The translations under genes were made by a program, and so were the position numbers. The notes beneath the pieces are model-generated. The model was not told the origin of the DNA. It saw only the letters and a program-made list of their open reading frames with translations, and searched no databases. From Trebouxia sp. TZW2008 (lineage: Eukaryota > Chlorophyta > Trebouxiophyceae > Trebouxiales > Trebouxiaceae): 64,000 nt of DNA. The stretch lies in contig BDIU01000186.1 of assembly GCA_002118135.1 (NCBI GenBank), positions 248,001 to 312,000 of the forward strand, written 5' to 3'. Positions 18,855 to 29,558 of this stretch are shown piece by piece; the first letter of the stretch is position 1, and every line of letters starts with the position of its first letter.

Positions 18855-19909
18855 TCCAGCCCTTCCCAATTTGTGGCTGTAGATATGTCTGTGTGTACCT
18901 ACCTGGTTGATGTGCCAGCGATCAAATAGCATGCTGCTATAATTGCATTTCTTACATGTGCTCAGCAGCATCATTGGTCTGCAGTTCAGCTCACCGCTCT
19001 CTTTTGGGTTAGAGTAGTGTCACGTAGGTCGTCATTTTATTTGCTGCGCTGGATTCAAAAAAGAACTTGTACAAATTCTCATGCAGCTTTCGTTTGTGCC
19101 CATAGCCAACACCTGAAACGCATATATCAAGAGCAACTTGAACCAACAGCTCGATCATTGTCTGACATGTGACGCCAGTCCTGCATCACTGGCTGCCAGT
19201 ATGTTGACGTAGAATAGGCAGTTTTCATCAGGTCAAGCTGGGCGTCTATGCCTTCAGACAGGCAAGATTGAGTTGGCCTGCCGTCTGGCAAAGGCCTACG
19301 CCACTCCCAAATTTATGTTGAAGGCCAATCAACAGATCATCATGCAGATGGCCAGATTCATGGATCAGCAATGCTGCAGCTTACGACTATACAGGCAGCA
19401 GCTCCTTTGGCACAATGTACAACGAATATATTGCTGGCATGTCCACGATTGGCACCATCAAGCAATTTGGCACAAAATTCAGATCCAGCAGCCTGCTCAA
19501 AATAACGGTGACATACTCGTCACAAAAGCAGTAGCTACACAAAGGGCATGAATATTTGCAGCAGATGTGCCAACTGCAATGCCAGGATCAGTGTCAAGCA
19601 CAAAGAATATCTGTGACCAAAGCAGCAATGTGCTGGCACAGTCTCGAAGCTGAGCGCAACAATTAATTGACTACGCACCTAAGAGCAGAGAGTGTCTGAA
19701 AATAAAATGTCTTGATGCCACCTGAATGCCTCAGGCAACTAAAAGCAAGCAGCAAAGGTGCCTGAACGGGGAACACATGATACAATGCAAGCCAGATATG
19801 CTGGCCAATCAACAACAAAAACTATCACAGTCTATTATTGTGCAGCACACAGCTAATGTGTGAGATGATTTTGGAGCTGCTCGTGACATTGAGTCTGTGA
19901 CCTGCACTC
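18855..19909. other. Convergent intergenic region with an unassigned open frame
   Basis: 1.05 kb between the 3' ends of the Q/R-rich gene and the rhomboid gene. A forward frame of about 70 codons (roughly 19318-19529) reads a natural-looking AAAYDYTGSSSFGTMYNEY stretch after an upstream stop. I could not connect it to splice sites or a family. The rest appears non-coding. Confidence 0.4.
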
Positions 19910-22900
19910 TCACAATGACAAGCCCAGGCCGTGAGGGGCAGGAATGTGGCCCACACGTTGAGCAACGGTGGTGCCAACAATGCCTACAAGGCCCGCCATG
20001 AGACTTGCTGAAATGGAGACATGCCGTATGCCATCAAGAGGATCAGCTTTCCGCTCCAACTTCACTTTCTGCTCTGCAGTGTCATCTCGGCTGAGACTTG
20101 CCCTTTGCCAGGGGTTCTGTTGTGCTAGATTGGTGCTGTTGCTTTCTTGTGCAGCTTCAGGGGATGCTATCAAGGTAGGCCCAATGCCCCACCCCAGGAA
20201 GATCCCTGTCAAACCCCCCACCACATGCCCTGTTACAGACACACACTCAAAGGTTGAATGTGCACAGCAAAGTGTGCACAGCAGGCTTGCAGAAAATGTC
20301 CAGTGCCAGGAGACTATCCTGCTCTGAGCTGTCATGCAAGCGCATCGAGTTGACATTAGCTTGCTTGCCAGCATGACCAACCTCATTGCTCTTGACAGAA
20401 AGCAAGCACAAGGCTGACACCACGGGAATTTGTACAGGAGCAGTGCTTTGCAGCTGGCTTTGAGGCATGTGCAAGACATGAGAGGGTGCACCTAGCTGGG
20501 AAATGAAACCTCAATTGCAAGCATGTGAATCACGACAATGATAGGCATGTCTCATGAGGCAGCAATCTGCTTGCCTAGGTTGTCAACAGTGGTCTCATCG
20601 CTCCAGCCTAGGGCTAAGCTGATGGCTGCAATGCCGGCAATGGACAGCAGGGAGTCGCTGGACTTGTTCAAGGCCCGATTCTTGTACATGTATCCTGCCA
20701 GTGCCCCTGCATGGTGTGCACTGCTTCAGCGACAATACACTATCAGGCCAAAGATGCAGCTAGAGGAGTGCTAACCTTGCAGCAAATGGGTTTTGTGACA
20801 GTGTAGGACATAGTACAATGAACCAAGGTAGCACAACACACAAAACCACTAGACCTTTGACATAAACAACAAGGTCAACGGAAGCACTGATGCAGTGACC
20901 TGTGAGGCCGAGATGCAGCTGGATGCGCCAACAACAATGGCGTCACTGAACACAAAGGCGTTCAGCATTTGAACTTTGAGCTAACAAGACAAGCAGCAGG
21001 AATGTGCTGACCTATGAGGCCAAAGATGCAGCTGGAGGCGCCAACAGTGATGGTGTCCCCAAACACAAAGGCAGCTGAAGACCCTGCCAAGCCTGACAGC
21101 AGGTACACTGACAGGAAGGTCCAGTGGCCCAGTACTGCTTCCACCTCTGGGGCCACTGTGTACAGGGCGTATGTGTTCAGGGCCAGATGACTGAAGCTGT
21201 CATGTAAAAAGGCTGATGTCAGCAGCCTGCAGCGTCACAGTGGGTATCAACGCGAGTCAGATGTTTGCAAAAGCGGGTTCTGTGGCCCACTGTCTACACC
21301 TCGGGTGCTTTGATGGACGAGGCGTATGTGTTGAGGGCCGATGATTGAAGTTATCATTCAGCAGGCTGATGTCAGCAAGCCACATCAGCAGATAAGCAAG
21401 CCCTAAAGCAGCTGCTTCATGCAGAAATGCTGCACAAGCCCGTTGCACACGGTTTGCTTTGCTTCAGAGGGGTGGACAGTGAGCAGCAGCCTGTTGAGGT
21501 ATGCAGGTAATGAAACAGGTGCAAAACAAGGGTTCAGCTGCTCTGCGTCAAACAACAGGCTTGCATGACTGCACCATGCTTTAGCTTGAAGATGCTTGCA
21601 AAGTAATTAACTGTCGTGAAAGTCAGCCTTGACAAGGGTGCTGACAGGCCTTGCATTCCCTATGCTGGCTTGCATTTGACATCACCAGCTTGTATGCAAC
21701 CATGCACAATGCAGGCAACGTTATTGCTGTACCTGTAGTACTCGCCCTGAGTCACCTCGTCGTTGACCTTGGCCAACATGTAGAAGTAGTCTTCACCAGA
21801 AGATTCTCCCAAGCTGAAGCGTACACCCAGGCCAGCCATGTAGACTGCAAGGTTGACAACCAGCACCCCATACGACAGGAACGGCTTGGACTGCATGCAG
21901 CAGACACCATCACCAAACAGACAGGGCTTGGGCTTTCAGCAGGCTGGTCCTGACCTAATGCCTGATTTAAATTGCGCTTGAGACATTGAGTGCAATTTGC
22001 ATGCACATAAGCAAGTAGAGATCTGTGCTTTAAGGGCAGAGGTCTGAATTAGCTCTTGCGCATGATAAATAGCTTGCACTATGTCTGACCACCTTTACGG
22101 AGTGTACTCCTAGACAGTTCATGTGAGCAGAAGATGTGTGCCAAGCAGGCCAGCGTGGCAAGCGCCATGGCCAATTGGCAAACAGACACGTGAAATGCTG
22201 TGTCCTAGCAATGGAGGGCATCATCAGATCTCGCTCAGCATGTGTAACTTGCATGGTGACTCCAGCTTGGACACTCACCATGAAGCCATGATCCTCAGTG
22301 CCCATGGAGGCAAGCAAGCTCTCTTTGGGTTTGAGCTTGTCATTGACCCATTTCTGCGCCTGGTGCTTTCCAGCAGCAAGCAGCATCGCAACAGTCAGTT
22401 TGCGGGCAAGGAGAGCTTCAAGCAGTGCCTCTGGACTTGGAGCACTGCAGAAAACCTTGATGCGTCATATGTACTGCAACTGTGTGAGGCACCTGATTGC
22501 TTGTGCATGCACCCAGCCGTGGCATACAGCCTCACCAGAAGATAGAAGGCATGTAACCAATGATGACAATGATGTGCGTTGGAGAAGGCTCGTCAAGGCT
22601 TGCTCATGCAAGAAAGCAACAATGCTGAAGTGCTCAGTGCTGCTTGGCTGTGCATGCAACAGCATGGCGGCAAACATTGGCCTGAGATGACTTGCCTGGT
22701 GCTAGCTTCTGCTTGTTGCCTCTGCTCTGCATCAGTTTCTGAACTTACACTTGGTTGCTTTGCCTGTGCTTCTTGCTGAGGAGAACTCACGATGTCGTTT
22801 ACTGAAGCAGAAGCCATCTCATCAAACGTATCCTCTGCAGTCACAGTAAGTCTGTTGAAGATTTGCTTGAGCCAGCACTTTCCAGGAGTGGGTGTCGGCT

Positions 22901-23111
22901 TACCAGGCGTCGGATCAGTCGAGCCCAGCAATAAATCAAGCGTATCCAGCGACCGAGATCGTCCAGACTTTGTGGACTGTTCATCGCTTTTGCTGTTGCT
23001 TGAACCCCGCACAAGCACGGAAGCCCTTTTTGAGTGGGTCCGAACATGCCGGCCAGCCGTGCACGTATGGCTGTATAGCCCGGGCCGGGCAAGCTGCAGC
23101 ACGATGGCCAT
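19910..23111 (-). CDS. Rhomboid-family intramembrane serine protease, probably plastid
   Basis: Cleaves transmembrane segments within the bilayer. Exons 22696-23111, 22279-22444, 21733-21890, 21012-21226, 20575-20706 and 19910-20229 sum to 1407 nt (468 aa). The first about 135 residues are a Ser/Thr/Lys-rich leader that looks like a transit peptide, followed by a helical linker. The rhomboid core starts near residue 195 (SYGVLVVNLAVYMAGLG). It has the H-x-x-x-N oxyanion pair in FSHLALN (H260, N264), the catalytic Ser in VGASSCIFGLIG (S311) and the catalytic His in LGHVVGGLTG (H364). GASS replaces the usual GASG, as in some plant plastid rhomboids. A further C-terminal membrane segment follows. 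Introns 1 and 5 use GC donors (AG|GCAAGT and AG|GCAAGC); reading phase requires both. Exon 4 has degenerate partial copies in both flanking introns. Confidence 0.9.
20725..20966 (-). repeat. Ghost copies of rhomboid exon 4 catalytic-Ser edge
   Basis: The 3' edge of exon 4 (21012 onward; catalytic-Ser codons plus donor) recurs at 20897-20966 with a preserved GTTGGCGC(A)TCCAGCTGCATC core and donor. A shorter, more decayed copy lies at about 20725-20775. Both lie in the intron before exon 5. Confidence 0.7.
21285..21390 (-). repeat. Ghost copy of rhomboid exon 4 acceptor edge
   Basis: A degenerate copy of the 5' half of exon 4 (real sequence 21140-21226), including the CTGACATCAGCC and CAACACATACGCC blocks. 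It is offset about 158 bp into the upstream intron. Frameshifts destroy the coding sense. Confidence 0.7.
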
Positions 23112-23935
23112 GATTGCGCCGGGAAGCAGCTAGCGTCTAGTGCAGAGGATGCCGCAGAGCGATGGCATACGAGCGTGGCCACGACCTCGGGTTGCACGTG
23201 ATCATGAACTTGATGGTTAGCAGTTGCAGACATCCAAAACTTGGGGCACACTAGCCGAGCGCATTCAGCGCATCTTTCAGAACGTGCTGCACATGCATTG
23301 CTATGTATCAGCATATGCTGCTGCCATAAGGGTGTCATATTTATGCATGCATGCAATCAAGTGGTGCATGAACCAGAACTAGCTTGGGAGGAGCCTTTTG
23401 TTCTGTGTGTCATTTGACGCATGCTGGCACCATCATTGCATGCCTTTCTGCAGCTATTAGATTCAGGCTGCGGAAGTATGCAACATTAATTGACATCCTT
23501 TTGTTTGCAGGTGGTTGCTGAGACGGTCAGCATCAAGTTTCAGGAATAGACACTAGTGATAACAAACCCCTGGTCAAATTCAAAACTGCAGAAGCACTGT
23601 GGCAGACCCCAGTCCTTCCGCAATTTTCCCCAGCAGCTAAGCTATGAAAATCAGCTTTGCCACTTGATTCTGCTAAGCTACAAGAGTCTTTCATAGCTGT
23701 TAAGCATGCAGATGCATGCCAAACAGTGGCTAGTCAAATATGTCTTATGTCAAAGCAGGTGCAGCATTTCTAAGAACGCCTGCTAGAGGTGCATGATCCT
23801 TGACTTCAACAGAGCCCCTGAGCATGGTACTCTAAATGCTGCCCCAGCATGTATGAACAGTACTGAAATGTCATTTTCGGCAACACCGTTTCTGTCCTGA
23901 CTGAGTCACTGAAGAAGCTGTATATGTGAGCGATG
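23112..23935. other. Intergenic, rhomboid 5' side to kinase 3' end
   Basis: 824 bp upstream of the rhomboid start and downstream of the pseudokinase stop, both on the minus strand. It holds the rhomboid promoter and the kinase 3' untranslated region. No gene or repeat was recognised. Confidence 0.6.
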
Positions 23936-26900
23936 CTAGTGATGAAGACTGTGTGCATCAAGCGGAGATGTAGCGTCTGCTTGCACTGCAGCAGATGCAT
24001 CTGGCCATGACCACAGGGGCCCACTGCCGTCATCCATGGCCATGGCAAACGGAGAGGGGTACAGATGGCCTTGCACACCCAGTGGCAAATTATCAGAGGT
24101 ATTGTCTACAGGCGCATTGTCTGCAACTTCAGCCTTCTCAGCATTGGCTGCTACCCAAGGATGAGAGACTTGCAGCTCTGACTGGTGCTGCAAGCCTTGC
24201 AGCTGGCCATTTGGCATAGTCCCAACAGCAGCGGCTTGAGCTTGTTGACTTTGTATGCTATTCTGAGCCTGTGCCGGGTCTGCTGTACCTTCAAGATGCC
24301 CATTTGCTGCTGACTGCTGGGGATCCAGCTGTTGATGTACAGATGTCTCGACAGCATCAAGTCCTTTGCCCAGTACAGCTGTTGAGCACTGCTGTGACTC
24401 GTTTTGCAAGCCCTGTTCAGCAGCACTGATCCTCTGCAACTGCAAGCCAAAAGGCCCAGGTACAACAGACTGATTGGACTGTGCCTCTGTGTTACGTACC
24501 CCCATGACCTGCTGGCTAGGAGGGGTGATACTCTGCTGGCGTGATTGGGAGTCTGCAGGAAAGCTGGGTGCAGCCAAGGTTGGGCTGCATGCGCTGATGA
24601 TGTCAAAAGCCTGCTTTGCGGTTGGCCGGTCTGAAGGCTCCGTCGCCAAACACAAATCAATCAGTTGTTCAATTTCAGCTGGGCACTCCTGAGGTACCTG
24701 CACCCCAATATGTCCAGCGATGCAACACGTTTTTCAGATGAAGGGTCAAGGCTTTGCAACCTGAATGCAAGAGGTTGCTTGAACTCCTGCAATCCCATAC
24801 CACAAGCATGTTTGGTCATATGTCACGAGCAACATCATTCTTCGTAACAGCTTTGATTTTAGATGCAGCTACAGCTGAGATATGCACTTCAAGATGTGCG
24901 CTTCTGTACCTTAATTGCCCGTAGTCGACCTCTTCTGGGCACCTCAGTCGTTATCAGCTCCCACAGAATCACGCCAAAGCTGTACATGTCCACCTGCAAG
25001 ACAACCTCTCTTAGTTGGTGAAGTTCATCTTTGTTTCTGCCAACCATGTTGCATTTGAAGTCTCTCAATCGTGTGTGTTGCCATACGCTGGGCTCATGTC
25101 AGAGACATACACACGATACAAAATAATGCAGAGTGGCATATGCGAAGTCAATTTGATGCTCACCTTTTCTGTACACTTCCCACCCAAAACCAGCTCAGGT
25201 GCTAAGTAAGCTGAGATAGCAAACGGAGCAGGATGTTGCTGCCGTGTGTTTGAGCTCATCACTTGGGCCTGGTCAACGTCACCAATCTTTGCAATGTTAT
25301 AAGTCTTGGTCAATAGAACATTGGCAGCCTTCAGGTTCATATGCATCACCTGCATTCAGGGATATTTGGTTAACAGTGTACAGTTCAAAGCACAATGATC
25401 AGTGCACAATGGCAGATCAGTGCACAATGACACCGTGAGCACATGCAAGCTACAGTGATCTCTCGTTATAAGGACACTTGATATAAGGACATTCTTGATG
25501 TAAGGACAGTGCATCTGGGAACGAAGCACTGCATTCTGACTGCAGTGGTCCTCTTGAGTAAGGACAATTCGATGTAACAACAAAGTTCTTGGGGACCAAA
25601 ACAGTCATTACAAAGAGATTTTACTGTACTTGATGAATTGACAGACACATCAAGCAGCAGATGAACAACTGCAGCCCTTGGTCAGTACACTGCAGACACA
25701 AGACAAAGCATGCAGATACAGTGACATCATTTCAAGCACGTTGTGCCATACTGTTTGAAATTTGCCTACCCCATGAGAGTGCAGAAAATGAAGGCCCTTC
25801 ACAACGTCAAGAGCAATTGAAGCCTTTGTTGGCCAGCTCAGCTCGCCATTCATGCTCATGAGAGCATGCCTCAAGTCTCCTCCCTGCTCAAGAAACAGCC
25901 TGTAAGTCTTGCATAACACCAAGCAACTCCAAGAGACTCAAGCAAGGCACAAGGCCAAACATGTGTGAGTGGATGCAGTTCCTAACTCTTGCAGTGTGCT
26001 GAACATGGGAGAAATTTTACCTCCATATACTCAAGAACAAGCATGGTCTGTTCGCCATGGGGGCATGTGCCATAGAACTGTACGACGTTTCTGTCATAGC
26101 TGACTGACTTCAACACATCCACTTCCTGCAGGAATCAAGAATTTGCATTACTGCCTGTGCTGTTGTAACTGCAAGATGAAGCAAGCAGAAGAGGCAGCTG
26201 CCCATCAGCATGACTCATTGAGCATGCCTGACTGTGCATAGCTGATTGTGTGTAGGTGATTGGGCATAGCTGATTGTGCATAGCTGATTGTGCATACTTG
26301 ATTGTGCATAGCTGCTTGTGCATAGCTGATTGTGTATACTTGATTGTGTATTGCTGAATGTGTATAGCTGATTGTGTGCAGACCTACCTGTCGAAGATCC
26401 TGGCTGGCAAGGGTGCTAGAGCCCAACACTTTCACAATCACATCCTGCACTCCTGCCCTAATGGCCTTGAAGATCTGCAGCCATACACCACATTATTGGC
26501 ACTGAGTATCTGTGTCTGTATGTGTCTGCTGGCATGCATTGGACTCGGCTGAGCTAAGGAAAAGGCGAATTGTCGACTGCTGGATTTGGTCTTGAGAAAT
26601 GAGAAGGCAAGAAAATTGTGGTGTGCTTGGCATCATGTGCAATTTACCTTGCCAGACTCTGACTCATTCAGTAACCACTCTGTGCCATCAGCGTGTTTAC
26701 AGATGACAATGTCAGCTGCATCAATGTCCCAACACTTTGCTGCAGCTACTTCATCACCAGCAACCAGCGCTGGACTAGGGTGACTCGGTAGGCTGGACCC
26801 GCTGTCGTGGAATGATGTCTTGCCATTCTCCAAATCAGCCAATTCAGCTTGCTCCTGAATGATACAGCATTGCTCAATGCGTGCTGGCGCTAAACAAAAT

Positions 26901-29140
26901 TGTTGACAGCATCTGTACACAGAAACAGAGCAGCTAGGAACCAACGTTGCAGTCAGCTCATATGCTGCGCCTAGTCTGGTGCATACTGCAGGAATGCAAT
27001 TGTTGTTAGAGCACTATATACAGGGACTGCAAGCAATTGCCGCAGTCAGCTACAAGCAATATATGAGCTGGCAGCTGAATGGAAAAGCTGGACAGCAGGT
27101 GTTCTGTTTGGCAGGGGAAGTTCTACTACGCCAAGCAACCTCACCTTATGCCATGCTGCTGCTCGTTTCTGCAAACGCCTCTTCTTCAGCCAGCCTCGAC
27201 CAAAGGTGAAGATGGTGATCAGAAGAATCACAAGAGCAGCTGCAGACCCAACAGAACTGCCCACGATGGCCCCAAGGTGTTTGCGAGAGGACTTGTGTGT
27301 AGTTGTGAGGGCGTAAATCTGGTCCTGAATAGAATCGCCTGAGATGGGCATCTCAGAGGACACTGAAGCAGTCACATTCATGCCGTGGGTCGCCATAGCT
27401 TTGGTGAACGGCGATGCTGCTTGAGAGCCAGGAGTCTCTGAACGGCCAAGCGCAAGCTGCAGTGCCTGCATGAGCTCTCTGCTTGAATGTTTGCGCTAGC
27501 AAATGCTTGTATGCTCACAATCAGTAAACACCTGTGACTTTCCTCACAGCAGTAATCAAGGGTATGTACTCACGTACTGACAATAGCAGCAACCCTTCAC
27601 GTGAACAATGGGATGTAAGCCCTTGCGCAATGAGGCTGAACAGGCAGCAGTCTGTGGGTGTCAAATCACAGCTGGATCGTTTGCTGCAATTTGAAACCGC
27701 AGACCCCCTGCCAATGTTCTACATATGACAAAATTGTAATAGAGCTCAAAAGCAGACAGCAAAGACATAGGAACATCAATGTGCACATGCTGATATAAAT
27801 GAAAACAGCACAGCATTGCAGCGATGTCAAGCTTTGGTGACATGTTTCAAGACAATACCGTTGATACATCTGCTGTTGCAGCAGACTTCTGCATCACGTA
27901 TGTCATGCTTGCCAAACCCGCTCCATTCTTTGGTGAAGTCTCCTCAATAGTTGCAAGCCGCATCAGGAATACATGGTCAGATGCCAGCATGGTCATCAAG
28001 GTGTCTGTAACCAGATTCTGTGTCTGCACTGAGGTAGGCACAAGGTTGGCGCCTACCACCTGCGACACCCATCATATGATGCTAAAAGTATCCTGTCACA
28101 TTGAGTTGCCCTTGGCAGATAGACCGCATCTCATTCTCAAAGTGGACCAATGCATCGAGACAGTAAGCAAGCAGGCAGCACTGGCATAGACAGCTCAACT
28201 ACTTCCAAAATCATAAATGGCTATCGGAGACTGACATTTGAAGGCATGAGTGTAGCGTGCTGTGTACAGTGTAGCGTGCTGCATGCAAATGCAATCAATG
28301 GACGGGCCTTTGAGTTTAGGGATATTTTACCCAGTACAGTTTGAGGATGCTCACCTGCAGCACGACCTGGTGTGAGGTGTACTGTGGCAGTGGCATCAAA
28401 GCAAGGATGGTGGCAGCGTCTGAGGTGAGCTGGATCCTCATTGGTACTACAGCCGTCTGTAAGCACATATCAAATGCAGCATGAGCCTTCCCATTGCTGC
28501 ATTTCATTGCTTGCAGTATGAGAAAGTACTGATTGCCAAATGCTGGAATGGAAGGCTCACCACATTCCAGCCAGATGACACAAGGTTTTGTGCCACTTGT
28601 TGCCGATATGCCTCTTGCGTTACTCCTAAATCTTCCCAATCACTGTTTTGTGTGAAAGTTGCCCTTAACAGCAGATCTACGCTGCTGTATGATGTGTTTG
28701 CATCCGTGATCTGATCAACTGCAGGAGCAATATGCAGGTCAGGCCTGCCTCTACATAGCCCAACAATAACCAAAGAGCTGCTGTATGAGTTGGGCAGTAC
28801 CTTGACGACCATCCAACTTTCTTGTGGTGTTTGCTGATGCAGCATTGCGTATATTCACAACAGTGTACACCATGCTGTGTCGGGCTTCAAGAAAAGCTGA
28901 GTTGGCATCTTGATCAAAGGTGGCATTGAGCGGAGCACTGCTGGTGGCAAATGAGCTGCCAACGGCTCTCCAGACCAAACTCCACAGCGGCAAAGCTGTG
29001 CCGTTTGTGAGCTGGTCAGTTGTGGCGTAATCTCCGACTCTCAAGCTGGCAGAGTTGGTTGAGTTGCTGTTTTGAGCGTGAGTCAAGCCCGCAAGCACAA
29101 GAACGCATGTTGCCAATAGCAACGACAGCTTATTGCGCAT
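23936..29140 (-). CDS. Receptor-like protein kinase, predicted pseudokinase
   Basis: Twelve exons: 28801-29140, 28561-28718, 28355-28456, 27859-28023, 27145-27465, 26648-26854, 26388-26474, 26021-26125, 25770-25883, 25164-25349, 24910-24993, 23936-24697, totalling 2631 nt (876 aa). A signal peptide (MRNKLSLLLATCVLVLAG) leads an extracellular region of about 300 residues with NxS/T sites and no known fold. A transmembrane helix follows at about 320-344, then a cytosolic kinase domain at about 400-660 and a 200-residue Gln/Ser-rich tail. Kinase landmarks are degraded. The glycine loop reads LLNESESGK (about 423-431) instead of GxGxxG. The catalytic loop reads HMNLKAANVLL, with Asn538 where the catalytic Asp belongs. 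The DFG motif reads DVD. The VAIK lysine (K446) and APE (SAYLAPE) remain. It is the head-to-head partner of the intact paralogue at 29559. Exon 4 boundaries are the least certain. Confidence 0.85.
25453..25626 (+). mobile_element. MITE, pogo/Tc1-mariner-like, copy 1
   Basis: A 174-bp element in the intron between kinase exons 9 and 10. Its ends CAGTGATCTCTCGTTATAAG and the inverse of AATGACTG...TTTTACTG form imperfect terminal inverted repeats. TA flanks both sides (25451-25452 and 25627-25628), the target duplication expected for this superfamily. Four TAAGGAC subterminal motifs are present. There is no coding capacity. Confidence 0.85.
26230..26380 (+). repeat. 14-bp minisatellite in pseudokinase intron
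   Basis: About ten degenerate head-to-tail copies of a 14-bp unit (GATTGTGCATAGCT). They lie immediately downstream, in gene sense, of the exon 7 donor at 26388. Confidence 0.9.
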
Positions 29141-29558
29141 GTTGCTGTCTTAAGCCCGAACAGATAGCGACACAACGCTTGGCCGCGCTCGTTCGCTGCA
29201 AGCAGATCTGCGCCTGCATCTGTAGACATATAGCCGCGAAAGCGTCCAGCGTGCCGTCAATGTCAAGGCTGCGCTGGATTGCTCGATCACGGCTCCTCAT
29301 GTCCAAACTGTCGCAGCGATCGAGCAAGGCTGCCTCTGCGCTGGAACCTGAGTTGCGATGCGTAAACCGCTTAACTGCCGCGCGCAGCTTCTTCTTCTGC
29401 ACAAATTCTGTCGGAGATCATCAATCAATCAATGCCAAGGTTGTTCATAGTGAAGCTGCTGAAGAAGACGGGCCTTACGCGCCCTCTTCTGCAGTGGAGC
29501 GGAGCAAACAAGTGCAGAAGTCGAGCCTAGATGGCTTGACTTCTCAGCATGATGCAGC
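29141..29558. promoter_or_regulatory. Shared divergent promoter region of the kinase pair
   Basis: 418 bp between the start codons of two head-to-head paralogous receptor-like kinases. It is probably the promoter and 5' untranslated region of both. No specific element was identified. Confidence 0.5.
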
